The notes below the pieces were generated by a model, which saw only the letters and a program-made list of their open reading frames with translations, had not been told where the DNA came from and did no database searches. The position numbers were made by a program, and so were the translations under genes. Shown here in pieces: positions 1 to 7,100 of a stretch of DNA of 19,682 nucleotides. Source of the stretch: an uncultured Aeromonadales bacterium (GTDB lineage Bacteria; Pseudomonadota; Gammaproteobacteria; Enterobacterales; Succinivibrionaceae); contig CADBNP010000145.1 of NCBI GenBank assembly GCA_902796095.1, positions 1-19,682 of the forward strand. Direction: 5' to 3'. Each line of letters begins with the position of its first letter. Positions within the stretch are counted from its first letter, which is position 1.

Positions 1-1611
1 AGGAACCTGGCTGTTTCCGTTTTCATCCTTCATGAAATGCATGGTCATCATGATCATTCGGGCAACCCAGAAGAATATGATGTCAAAACCGGTTACCAGC
101 ACATCAGTAGGGTGGAAGGTTTTCAGCTCTCTTGTGTTTTCCGGCCAGCCGAGAGTTGAGAACGTCCAAAGTCCTGAACTGAACCAGGTGTCCAGCACAT
201 CCTCATCCTGTCTTAGTTTAAGATCTGCTGCGAGATTATAGAAGCTGCGGACATCATCTTCGTTTTTTCCTACGTAAACATTTCCGGATTCATCATACCA
301 TGCAGGAATGCGGTGACCCCACCACAGCTGACGGGAGATACACCAGTCCTGAATGTTTCTCATCCAGGAGAAATACATATTTTCGTACTGACTCGGAACG
401 AACTGTATTCTTCCGTCCTCTACCGCTTCAATGGCAGGCTTGGCCAGAATTCCGGCTCTGACGTACCACTGATCTGTAAGCATAGGTTCAATAGGAACAC
501 CGCCACGGTCGCCGTATGGCTGCATCATCGTATGATCTTCAATCTTTTCAAGAAGCCCCAGCTCTTCGAATTTTGCAACGATGCGCTTTCTTGCCTCGTA
601 GCGTTCCAGTCCTCTGTATTCTTCCGGTATGAAATCCGAATAAACGTCGCTCGGTTCACCGCTCGTGGTGAAGACTTCCGCTCTGCTGCGGATATGGGCA
701 TCCTCAGTCAGCACGTTGATCATTGGCAGACCGCAGCGTTTTCCCACCTCGTTATCGTTAAAGTCGTGGGCTGGAGTGATCTTTACGCAGCCGGTACCCT
801 TTTCCATATCGGCATGCTCATCTCCCACAACAGGTATAAGACGGTTTACCAGAGGCAGAACAACCTTGCATCCGATAAGATCGCGGTAGCGCGGATCCTC
901 CGGATTGACTGCCACGGCCGTATCGCCAAGCATTGTTTCAGGTCTGGTGGTTGCCACGACAATGTAGTCTTTGCCTTCGGCGGTTTTTTTGCCGTCTGCG
1001 AGAGGGTAGCGAAGATGCCACATATGGCTCCTGATCTCCTTGTTTTCCACCTCCAGATCGGATATGGCGGTGCGGAGTTTAGGATCCCAGTTGACCAGAC
1101 GCTTGCCGCGGTATATCAGATCCTCGCGGTAGAGACGTATGAACACTTCCTGTACAGCTTTTGACAGTCCCTCATCCATGGTGAAGCGCTCACGGCTCCA
1201 GTCCACGGAATCTCCAAGTCTTCTCATCTGCCTGGTTATGGTTCCGCCTGATTCGCCCTTCCATTTCCAGACTCTTTCAATAAAGGCATCCCGTCCGTAG
1301 TCGTGACGGGTCTTTCCCTCTTCAGCGGCAATCTTGCGCTCCACAACCATCTGTGTCGCAATGCCCGCATGATCTGTACCTGCCTGCCAGAGTGTATTCT
1401 TTCCCTGCATGCGGTTATAGCGGATCAGGGTATCCATAATCGTCTGCTGAAACGCATGTCCCATATGCAGACTTCCGGTGACATTCGGAGGAGGAAGCAT
1501 AATGCAGTACGGCTCGGCACCGTCGTTCCAGGAGGGCCTGAAGTAGCCCTTGTCTTCCCATTCTCTGTAAATAGCCTGTTCTATGGCCTGTGAATCAAAA
1601 GTTTTTTCCAT
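1..1611 (-). CDS. valS: Valine--tRNA ligase, N-terminal 537 residues (runs off left edge)
   Basis: Class I aminoacyl-tRNA synthetase that charges tRNA-Val with valine in the cytoplasm. Translation from the ATG at 1611 stays open to base 1. The catalytic motif PPPNVTGSLHMGHA lies at residues 40-53, with HMGH as the HIGH signature, and GTDHAGIATQ follows at 78-87. The editing (CP1) domain shows TTRPETMLGDTAVAV, where mischarged threonine would be hydrolysed. The last visible residues, KDENGNSQVP, correspond to the stretch shortly before the KMSKS loop, so the second ATP-binding motif, anticodon-binding domain and C-terminal coiled coil lie outside the window. The family is about 950 residues long, so a little over half is visible. 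The gene has no stop here only because the window cuts it. In E. coli holC precedes valS; here the upstream neighbour is yggU instead. Confidence 0.97.
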   Translation of the reverse strand, partial: MEKTFDSQAIEQAIYREWEDKGYFRPSWNDGAEPYCIMLPPPNVTGSLHMGHAFQQTIMDTLIRYNRMQGKNTLWQAGTDHAGIATQMVVERKIAAEEGKTRHDYGRDAFIERVWKWKGESGGTITRQMRRLGDSVDWSRERFTMDEGLSKAVQEVFIRLYREDLIYRGKRLVNWDPKLRTAISDLEVENKEIRSHMWHLRYPLADGKKTAEGKDYIVVATTRPETMLGDTAVAVNPEDPRYRDLIGCKVVLPLVNRLIPVVGDEHADMEKGTGCVKITPAHDFNDNEVGKRCGLPMINVLTEDAHIRSRAEVFTTSGEPSDVYSDFIPEEYRGLERYEARKRIVAKFEELGLLEKIEDHTMMQPYGDRGGVPIEPMLTDQWYVRAGILAKPAIEAVEDGRIQFVPSQYENMYFSWMRNIQDWCISRQLWWGHRIPAWYDESGNVYVGKNEDDVRSFYNLAADLKLRQDEDVLDTWFSSGLWTFSTLGWPENTRELKTFHPTDVLVTGFDIIFFWVARMIMMTMHFMKDENGNSQVP

Positions 1612-1730
1612 AGTCTAATTCCGTAGAATGCTGTGATGTAGAAAAAAAGTAAATGTTACGTCTGCAGTCGGAAGTCTCGTGTGTAGCTGACCGCTCAGAA
1701 CTGATGAATATGCCGGGATCATTCTGTCAG

Positions 1731-1736
1731 ATTATA
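1731..1736 (-). promoter_or_regulatory. Candidate -10 element for valS
   Basis: On the minus strand the hexamer TATAAT is exact and would start transcription near 1724, leaving a leader of about 113 bases before valS. No good -35 hexamer sits 16-18 bases upstream, so this is a partial match only. It lies just past the yggU stop, so valS could also be read from the yggTU transcript. Confidence 0.35.
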
Positions 1737-1755
1737 ACCCATGCTTTTTTAAAAC

Positions 1756-2097
1756 TCATTTTTTTATTGCCGGGTTATGAAATTGCGTATTTAGTTCAGA
1801 CTGCACCGCACCGCCGCCGTTCTTCTGCTCCATAAGTCTGCGGTATTCATCCGGCTCATTCTGTGCATTGCTTATCTTCAGAGTTTTGTGCCTGCCGGTC
1901 AGACCCTTTAGGATCTCTATATTGCTCGGAGCTGTTTTAAACTGCTTTGACAGAAACTTTTTCAGATGCTCATTTGCCTTTCCGTCCACCGGCGGAGCTG
2001 TTATGGCGATTTTGATTTCATCACCGAGCCATCCCACAAACTCATCCCGGGATGCCTTGGGCTGAACAGCTATTCTCAGGGTGAATTCTGAATTCAT
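1756..2097 (-). CDS. yggU: YggU family protein (DUF167)
   Basis: Small conserved protein of unknown molecular function, 113 residues, against about 95-100 usual for the family. The family core is plain: QPKASRDEFVGWLGDEIKIAITAPPV near the N terminus, followed by DGKAN, then LSKQF and a GLTGRHKTLKI stretch. The last 25 or so residues (from about QKNGGG on) are a polar extension without family character. Its ATG overlaps the yggT stop in an ATGA arrangement, so the two are translationally coupled, which matches the usual yggT-yggU order. The context next to proC and yggS is also standard. Family identity is confident; function is not known. Confidence 0.9.
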   Translation of the reverse strand: MNSEFTLRIAVQPKASRDEFVGWLGDEIKIAITAPPVDGKANEHLKKFLSKQFKTAPSNIEILKGLTGRHKTLKISNAQNEPDEYRRLMEQKNGGGAVQSELNTQFHNPAIKK

Positions 2098-2681
2098 ATT
2101 ACCAGAGTCCAGAGAAAACCGGCCATATCCGGAGCTATTTTAAGCAGCATCTGAGCTGCCAGATAGTCAGCGACCTGGAGCAGAATGAGAATTACTATAA
2201 AACTGATGTCAATCATACCGATAGGCGGAATGAACTTTCTCAGAACCTCGCTGATTGGGTTGGTGAGAGGTCTGGTAAACTGGGAAACTGTGTTGGATCC
2301 GAACCAGGAAAGCAGGGCGTCTATAATCAGAACCATCAGAAACACCATGCCGGTGTAGCGGATGATAAAAATCAGCGGTTTAAAGAAACAGTAGACCGGG
2401 TGAACCAGTGCTTCGAGAGGTATGTCCAGCAGCAGGTAGATTCCTATATATTTTACGGCAAGGAGTATGGGGATTGCCGCCATGGCTGACAGATTAACAC
2501 CGCTGACAACCCTGTTGCCGAGAAGATTTACGGGCGGTTTGGTTATCTGGAGAATGTATGATGCAATTGGATTGTAGATGCTTACACCGCAGGACTGACA
2601 CCATATTCTGAGCATGAAAACAGTTATCAGTATATTTATGATCCATCCGTAGAAAACAACGGAAAACGGCAGACCGTACAT
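2094..2681 (-). CDS. yggT: YggT family integral membrane protein
   Basis: Multi-pass inner-membrane protein of the YggT family, about 195 residues from the chosen start, close to the usual 180-190. Two repeated YggT modules are visible: an N-terminal one with hydrophobic segments and ITKPPVN, and a C-terminal one with FTRPLTNPISEVLRKFIPPIGMIDIS. The repeated pattern of a hydrophobic helix followed by a P-x-N/P-rich loop is the family hallmark. I chose the ATG at 2681 because GGAGG stands 5 bases before it on the minus strand; an in-frame ATG at 2750 would add 23 hydrophilic residues without a good binding site. The gene has been linked to osmotic or potassium homeostasis in some bacteria, but no reaction is established. 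Confidence 0.92.
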   Translation of the reverse strand: MYGLPFSVVFYGWIINILITVFMLRIWCQSCGVSIYNPIASYILQITKPPVNLLGNRVVSGVNLSAMAAIPILLAVKYIGIYLLLDIPLEALVHPVYCFFKPLIFIIRYTGMVFLMVLIIDALLSWFGSNTVSQFTRPLTNPISEVLRKFIPPIGMIDISFIVILILLQVADYLAAQMLLKIAPDMAGFLWTLVI

Positions 2682-2800
2682 TATTCCTCCCTGTATGTTC
2701 CGGCTCCGCTTTTTCCCGTTTATGCAGCAGTTGTCCGGTTTTACCGGCAAACGCAGGAATAAGGTGCAGAGCTCTCTCTTTTTTATTCTTGTCTCCCCGC

Positions 2801-2809
2801 ATTATATCA
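2801..2809 (-). promoter_or_regulatory. Extended -10 promoter for yggT-yggU
   Basis: The minus strand reads TGA then TATAAT, an exact extended -10 element (TGn-TATAAT). No convincing -35 hexamer is seen at 17 bases, which extended -10 promoters tolerate. Transcription would start near 2794, giving a leader of about 113 bases before yggT. Confidence 0.5.
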
Positions 2810-2977
2810 TATTTTATGTGATGCACTTAACGAAGCTGGATGCCGGTCTGATCATCTCCGGGTTTCAGAAGACTGGTGCAGAACTTCATGTTTTCAGAGC
2901 GGGAATTTCAGCTTTTCAGGATTGATGCATTTCTCAGAGTTATCCCGTAAATTTGGACGCGCCCGTCTGAACCTATG

Positions 2978-3015
2978 ATCAGATCCAGGTTTTTATCTGA
3001 TTTTTGTGATCTGAT
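2978..3015. repeat. Inverted repeat ATCAGATC / GATCTGAT upstream of the SPFH gene
   Basis: ATCAGATC at 2978-2985 is matched by its exact reverse complement GATCTGAT at 3008-3015, with a further ATCTGAT at 2995-3001 between them. The right arm ends two bases before a TTGACA hexamer at 3018-3023. The rest of the 398-base gap between yggT and the SPFH gene holds the yggT promoter and no credible gene. The arms could be an operator, but eight-base arms may occur by chance. Confidence 0.3.
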
Positions 3016-3017
3016 AT

Positions 3018-3046
3018 TTGACATTGGCTCTTATGGATTGGACACT
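3018..3046 (+). promoter_or_regulatory. Weak candidate promoter for the SPFH gene
   Basis: An exact TTGACA at 3018-3023 is followed after 17 bases by GACACT, which matches the -10 consensus at only three positions. Position and orientation fit the gene starting at 3080. A poor -10 with a perfect -35 might suggest activator dependence, but this is inference. Confidence 0.3.
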
Positions 3047-3079
3047 GTAAAGAGTTTTTTGTCTTTTTGGGGATCTGGA

Positions 3080-4018
3080 ATGAACATGCAGCTTAAGAAA
3101 GGAATAATAGCGGCGGCTTTGGTACTTGCCGTGGCATTTATCAGCAATTCAGTTATTGTGGTTGACGAGGGCGAGAAGGGTGTCGTTACAACCTTCGGTG
3201 AGGTTTCCAATACCTTTGAGCCGGGACTTCACTTTGTGGTGCCTGCGGTGCAGCAGGTTCACAAGTACAGCGTTCGCGTGCAGAAGACCATGTTCGGTGA
3301 CGGCAGGAACAATGTGCTCAGTGCCTACTCGTATGATCAGCAGATTATTGAATCCTACCGCATATCCGTGACCTGGCAGTACAACGGGGCTAAAATTGAG
3401 GATGTGTACAAGCATTTCGGCGTGAATGACACTATTTTCTACACGGTTGTATCCCCGTTAATCCAGCAGACCTCAAAAATTCTTTTCGGTCACTATACAT
3501 CTCAGACCATAGTTCAGAAGCGAAGCGATCTGAGTCATGAACTCGATACCAATATCAAGGCTCTGCTCAAGGATTATCCGATAGTGGTTCTTTCAGTGCA
3601 GATTGAGGATGTAAATTTCTCCCGCTCCTATGAGAATATAATTGAACAGACTGCACAGAAGAAGCAGGAGGTGGAAAAGGCAAAGAACGAACTGCAGAAA
3701 GTAGAAATAGAATCTCAGCAGCTGGTGGCCAGAGCGGAAAGTGCAAACAAGGCAAAAAAGCTGGAGGCCGAAGCCAGAGCATACGCCATAAGAGTGCAGG
3801 CCGAGGCTGAGGCGGATGCAATCAAACTGAAGGCTGAAGCTCTGAAGGCAAACAAGGAGCTTGTTGCTCTGACCATAGCAGAAAAATGGAATGGCACAGT
3901 TCCACAGACTGTTATGGGAGATGCATCCGGTGTTGTTCCTATTTTTAATGTCAACGAGGCAATTTCTCAGGGAGTTAACAGAATTCAGCCCCAGATCGTA
4001 AATCAGCCTGAGAACTGA
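3080..4018 (+). CDS. SPFH/Band 7 (prohibitin-like) membrane-anchored protein
   Basis: About 312 residues from the ATG at 3080. An N-terminal anchor (residues 8-24) is followed by an SPFH/prohibitin-homology domain (about 25-185) containing VDEGEKGVVTTFGEV and the proline-rich FEPGLHFVVPAVQQV turn. A long Ala/Glu/Lys-rich coiled coil follows (about 188-265), then a short tail (VPIFNVNEAI). This is the layout of bacterial prohibitin-type proteins, which form large membrane-bound rings and often scaffold proteases or membrane microdomains. I prefer this start because GGGGA stands about six bases upstream; an in-frame ATG at 2975 would add 35 residues without a binding site. No NfeD-like or FtsH-like partner is adjacent. 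It stands alone on the plus strand between yggT and proC, so genomic context says nothing of its role. HflK/HflC are related but come as a pair; this is a single gene of a different subgroup. Confidence 0.88.
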   Translation: MNMQLKKGIIAAALVLAVAFISNSVIVVDEGEKGVVTTFGEVSNTFEPGLHFVVPAVQQVHKYSVRVQKTMFGDGRNNVLSAYSYDQQIIESYRISVTWQYNGAKIEDVYKHFGVNDTIFYTVVSPLIQQTSKILFGHYTSQTIVQKRSDLSHELDTNIKALLKDYPIVVLSVQIEDVNFSRSYENIIEQTAQKKQEVEKAKNELQKVEIESQQLVARAESANKAKKLEAEARAYAIRVQAEAEADAIKLKAEALKANKELVALTIAEKWNGTVPQTVMGDASGVVPIFNVNEAISQGVNRIQPQIVNQPEN

Positions 4019-4042
4019 TCGGAACTTTCTGCCGTGTATATG

Positions 4043-4071
4043 AAAAAAAGGGGACTTCAGTCCCCCTTTTT
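4043..4071. terminator. Bidirectional intrinsic terminator between the SPFH gene and proC
   Basis: GGGGACT (4050-4056) pairs with AGTCCCC (4059-4065). Seven A residues precede it and five T residues follow it, so both strands present a GC-rich stem followed by a T run. It lies 31 bases after the SPFH stop on the plus strand and about 80 bases beyond the proC stop on the minus strand. Confidence 0.88.
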
Positions 4072-4087
4072 CGTCGCTGGCTGCAAC

Positions 4088-4108
4088 ATTCTGCATCCGT
4101 TGCAGAAT
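4088..4108. repeat. Perfect inverted repeat ATTCTGCA-5-TGCAGAAT
   Basis: Eight-base arms at 4088-4095 and 4101-4108 are exact reverse complements around a five-base loop; GCTG (4080-4083) and CAGC (4111-4114) extend the pairing after short internal loops. It sits in the 3' untranslated region of proC, before the shared terminator as read on the minus strand. It has no T run of its own. Confidence 0.5.
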
Positions 4109-4143
4109 TTCAGCAACCCGTAAAGAGCACCGGAATATGTATT

Positions 4144-4968
4144 TCAGAACAGCTTTTCCATTTCCTTTGCCCGGGTTATGCATGCGTCCATTGCAGAATT
4201 GACTGCATTTTTAAGGTTGTTCTCCTCGAATGCGGTTACGGCTGCGTGTGTTGTTCCTCCCTTTGATGTAACCTGTGCCCGCAGGGTTTCAAGAGAGACA
4301 CCGGGACTTCTGTGTACGAGTTCTGCCGCGCCGAGTGCAGACTGTGTCACCAGCGTGTATGCCTGCTCGGCAGTAAGTCCCAGTTCAATGCTGTGCTCTA
4401 TCATGTACTGCATGAAAAGGAAAAAGTATGCCGGAGATGAACCTGACGCTGCCGTTACTGTGTTCATATCTTCTTCCGTGTTTACCCATACTCTCTGACC
4501 TACAGCCTTAAGTACGGAATCTGCAAATTCCTTTTCCTCTGCAGACACTTCAGGTGACGCAAACATTCCGGTTACCCCCTTTCCAATAAGTGCCGGAGTG
4601 TTTGGCATAAGACGCACAATGCGTCTGTGTCCGGATGTCAGCTCGGTGATGCGGTTTATGGTTACACCGGCTGCCATGGAAATAATCAGCCTGTTCCCAA
4701 TGCTTCCGAGACCAGCTGTCAGGGATTTCAGCATGTCGGCTATTACTTGTGGCTTTACCGCAAGTACCAGTACGTCGGCACCTGATGCTGCCGCCACATT
4801 GTCGGTTGTAACAGAGATTTTCAAATCTTCTTCTAGCTTCTTCAGTTTTTCGCTGTCAGAATCAGCTACTGTTACAAGTTCTCCTGGATAGCCTGAGCCT
4901 ATAATGCCGCTGACCAGTGCACGGCCCATGTTGCCGCCGCCGATAAATGTTATTCTTCTTTTTTTCAT
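4144..4968 (-). CDS. proC: Pyrroline-5-carboxylate reductase
   Basis: Last step of proline biosynthesis: reduces 1-pyrroline-5-carboxylate to proline with NAD(P)H in the cytoplasm. At 274 residues it is the usual length. The N-terminal dinucleotide-binding fold shows GGGNMG at residues 10-15, followed by LAVKPQ (69-74) and the MPNTPA block (121-126). The C-terminal substrate and dimer domain has ASGSSPAYFF (174-183) and the signature TSKGGTT (234-240). All expected key blocks are present, with no truncation. It starts two bases after the yggS stop, so the two are one operon; the pairing with yggS is widespread, and YggS homologues are tied to PLP and amino-acid homeostasis. Confidence 0.97.
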   Translation of the reverse strand: MKKRRITFIGGGNMGRALVSGIIGSGYPGELVTVADSDSEKLKKLEEDLKISVTTDNVAAASGADVLVLAVKPQVIADMLKSLTAGLGSIGNRLIISMAAGVTINRITELTSGHRRIVRLMPNTPALIGKGVTGMFASPEVSAEEKEFADSVLKAVGQRVWVNTEEDMNTVTAASGSSPAYFFLFMQYMIEHSIELGLTAEQAYTLVTQSALGAAELVHRSPGVSLETLRAQVTSKGGTTHAAVTAFEENNLKNAVNSAMDACITRAKEMEKLF

Positions 4969-4970
4969 TT

Positions 4971-5669
4971 TTATTTGTCCTTGTAGTTTCTTGCACCGAA
5001 AATTCTGGTGCCGATGCGTACGAGATTAGATCCGCAGGCTATGGCTGGTTCCATATCTGCAGTCATGCCCATGGAGAGAGTGTCAACCGACGGATATTTT
5101 TTCTTAATATCATCGAAAATCCGTTTCAGGTTCAGAAATTCCTCCTTCAGAATTTCTGTATCATCCGTGTTAAGAGCTATACCCATCAGTCCTCTCAGTT
5201 TAAGATTCGGCAGTCCGGCAATGACGGAGGCAAGGGAAAGAATGTTTTCCTCCTTTATTCCGCTTTTCTGCTCTTCATCAGAGATATTGATCTGTATGCA
5301 GGTATTGAGAGGATTCATTCCCTGCGGCCTCTGATCGTTAAGGCGTCTTGCTATTTTTTCTCTGTCGCAGCTCAGAACCCAGTCAAACCTTTCTGCAACG
5401 GATCTGGTTTTGTTTGACTGCAGCGGTCCGATGAAATACCAGATGATATCTCTCAGGCCTTCACTCTCAAATCTGTCTATTTTGGCACACGCTTCCTGTG
5501 CATAGGATTCGCCGAACATTCGCTGTCCCGCCTGGTATGCTTCAAGAATATCCTCATACGGCTTTGTTTTGCTGACGGCAAGAAGTTTCACTGTCTGTGC
5601 CGCCTGATTTCTGTTTCTGCATTCTTCAATTTCGTTCAGAACGCTGTTTATGTTTTCCTTGATTGACAT
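4971..5669 (-). CDS. yggS: YggS family pyridoxal phosphate homeostasis protein
   Basis: PLP-binding protein with an alanine-racemase-like N-terminal TIM barrel fold but no known catalytic activity; homologues keep vitamin B6 and amino-acid pools balanced. It has 232 residues, the normal size. The PLP lysine is K34 in LLAVSKTKP. FGESYAQE, FIGPLQSNKT (79-88), IQINISDEEQKSG (125-137), the SMGMTADMEPAI segment (199-210) and the phosphate-binding RIGTRIFGAR (218-227) are all in place. It is first in the yggS-proC operon and divergent from pilT, the arrangement seen in many gammaproteobacteria. The ribosome binding site is weak (GGA about seven bases before the ATG). Confidence 0.95.
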   Translation of the reverse strand: MSIKENINSVLNEIEECRNRNQAAQTVKLLAVSKTKPYEDILEAYQAGQRMFGESYAQEACAKIDRFESEGLRDIIWYFIGPLQSNKTRSVAERFDWVLSCDREKIARRLNDQRPQGMNPLNTCIQINISDEEQKSGIKEENILSLASVIAGLPNLKLRGLMGIALNTDDTEILKEEFLNLKRIFDDIKKKYPSVDTLSMGMTADMEPAIACGSNLVRIGTRIFGARNYKDK

Positions 5670-5754
5670 TTTTTTCCGGTTGTCCTGTATTCAGTCCAGT
5701 TTAAACACTGCTGTGCAGTCGGCGAGTCATCATATCACTCCCCGTTATGTACGC

Positions 5755-5760
5755 ATTATA
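5755..5760 (-). promoter_or_regulatory. Candidate -10 element for yggS-proC
   Basis: The minus strand carries an exact TATAAT here, about 86 bases before the yggS start. No good -35 lies at the normal distance. The 369-base divergent region 5670-6038 otherwise holds the pilT promoter and a 10-base palindrome CTGCCGGCAG at 5899-5908; I see no gene or small-RNA signature in it. Confidence 0.4.
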
Positions 5761-5980
5761 ACCGTGACTTCCTTAAATATGTGATGTAAATCGTTATCTG
5801 TGTCGTAATCTGAACACTAATATATATCAAAAGTAATGTAGATTTCATAAAATTATGCAGCTAGCATCGGAAAACTGTCTTTGTCTTCAGACTGACAGCT
5901 GCCGGCAGTTCACTTAACCGGGCACATGTCTGCGGTAGTACGGGCTGTTTTTTTGTGCAGAAGCTTTTGCCGGTGACCAT

Positions 5981-5986
5981 TATAAT
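5981..5986 (+). promoter_or_regulatory. Candidate -10 element for pilT-pilU
   Basis: Exact TATAAT, which would start transcription near 5993 with a leader of about 45 bases. The hexamer at 17-base spacing (CAGAAG) does not resemble a -35, so the promoter may need an activator or an alternative factor. Confidence 0.4.
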
Positions 5987-6038
5987 AAAAATCTGGCCAG
6001 GGAAGGACAGAATATAAACTCTAGAGTGGAGCTTTTAA

Positions 6039-7079
6039 ATGAGTATAGATATAACAGACTTACTGAAATACAGTGTAGAAAACAATGCTTCCGACCTGCA
6101 TCTTTCAGCCGGAATGATGCCAATGATACGTATCGACGGCGATATGAGAAAGCTGGAACTTGAGCCTATGGAGCACAAGGCGGTTTTCAAACTGGTTTAC
6201 GATATCATGAACGACCAGCAGCGTAAGGAACTGGAAGATAATCTGGAAGTTGACTTCTCCTTCGCACTTCCTGGAGTGGCCCGTTTCCGTGTTAACGTCT
6301 TCCATCAGAACCGCGGTATCGGTGCAGTATTTCGTACCATTCCAAGCAAGGTGCTTTCTCTTGAGGATCTGAAGTGTCCTCCTATTTTCAAGAAGATTTC
6401 AGAAGCTCCCCGTGGTCTTGTCCTTGTTACCGGACCAACCGGTTCAGGAAAATCAACCACCCTGGCAGCCATGATCGATTATGTTAATGAGTCATTTCAT
6501 GAACATATTCTTACCATTGAAGATCCTATCGAATTTGTGCATGTTTCGAAGAACTGTCTTGTGAATCAGCGTGAGGTTCACAGAGATACCCATTCCTTCA
6601 GCAACGCTCTTCGTTCAGCTCTTCGTGAAGACCCTGATATCATTCTGGTGGGCGAATTGCGTGACCTTGAAACTATTCGTCTTGCTCTGACCGCTGCAGA
6701 AACCGGTCACCTGGTGTTTGGTACTCTGCATACAAACTCTGCATCCAAAACTATTGACCGTATCATCGACGTGTTCCCTGGTGCGGAAAAGGGCATGGTC
6801 CGTTCCATGCTTTCAGAATCACTGAATGCCGTTATTTCCCAGACTTTGCTCAAGCGTCTGCAGGGCGGACGTGTGGCTGCGCATGAGATCATGATCGGTA
6901 CTCCGGCTATCAGAAACCTGATACGTGAGGATAAGATTGCCCAGATGTACTCATCAATTCAGACCGGTGCTGCGCAGGGCATGCAGACTCTTGACGCCTG
7001 CCTTAAGAAACTTGTTGTCAGCGGTGTGGTGGCAGCCCAGGAGGCCCGTGCCGTAGCCAAGGATCCAACCACCATTTAA
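6039..7079 (+). CDS. pilT: Type IV pilus retraction ATPase PilT
   Basis: Hexameric motor ATPase at the inner face of the membrane that disassembles pilin from the fibre, driving twitching, surface sensing and DNA uptake. It has 346 residues, the usual length. The N-terminal PAS-like domain contains NASDLHLSAG (16-25); Walker A is GPTGSGKST with Lys138; the Asp box follows at 160-170; Walker B is DIILVGELRD with Glu206; the His box is TGHLVFGTLHT (222-232). The AIRNLIRE motif (290-297), required for retraction in PilT and missing from PilU, is intact, which settles the assignment. GGAG lies eight bases before the ATG. It leads a two-gene operon with pilU. The pilus structural genes are not in this window. 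Confidence 0.97.
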   Translation: MSIDITDLLKYSVENNASDLHLSAGMMPMIRIDGDMRKLELEPMEHKAVFKLVYDIMNDQQRKELEDNLEVDFSFALPGVARFRVNVFHQNRGIGAVFRTIPSKVLSLEDLKCPPIFKKISEAPRGLVLVTGPTGSGKSTTLAAMIDYVNESFHEHILTIEDPIEFVHVSKNCLVNQREVHRDTHSFSNALRSALREDPDIILVGELRDLETIRLALTAAETGHLVFGTLHTNSASKTIDRIIDVFPGAEKGMVRSMLSESLNAVISQTLLKRLQGGRVAAHEIMIGTPAIRNLIREDKIAQMYSSIQTGAAQGMQTLDACLKKLVVSGVVAAQEARAVAKDPTTI

Positions 7080-7100
7080 TACAGGGGGAGTAACACAGTT

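Noticed and set aside
313..1164. Long plus-strand reading frame of 283 codons
   Set aside because: It lies wholly inside valS on the opposite strand, whose translation shows the complete catalytic and editing motifs; the plus-strand product has no recognisable domain.
2682..2750. Upstream ATG at 2750 for yggT
   Set aside because: It adds 23 hydrophilic residues, whereas GGAGG is placed five bases before the ATG at 2681.
2817..2832. Possible CRP site upstream of yggT (TGTGATGCACTTAACG)
   Set aside because: Only the left half matches and the centre would be at about -30.5, an unsuitable position.
2975..3079. 35-residue N-terminal extension of the SPFH protein
   Set aside because: The upstream ATG has no ribosome binding site and lies upstream of the TTGACA hexamer; the ATG at 3080 leads directly into the membrane anchor.
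3593..4183. Minus-strand reading frame of 196 codons opposite the SPFH gene
   Set aside because: It is antisense to the coiled-coil coding region, crosses the shared terminator and gives a Leu/Phe/Cys-rich product typical of a shadow frame.
5780..5795. Possible CRP site upstream of yggS (TGTGATGTAAATCGTT)
   Set aside because: Only the left half matches; the right half (TCGTT against TCACA) is poor and the centre is at about -39.5 rather than -41.5.
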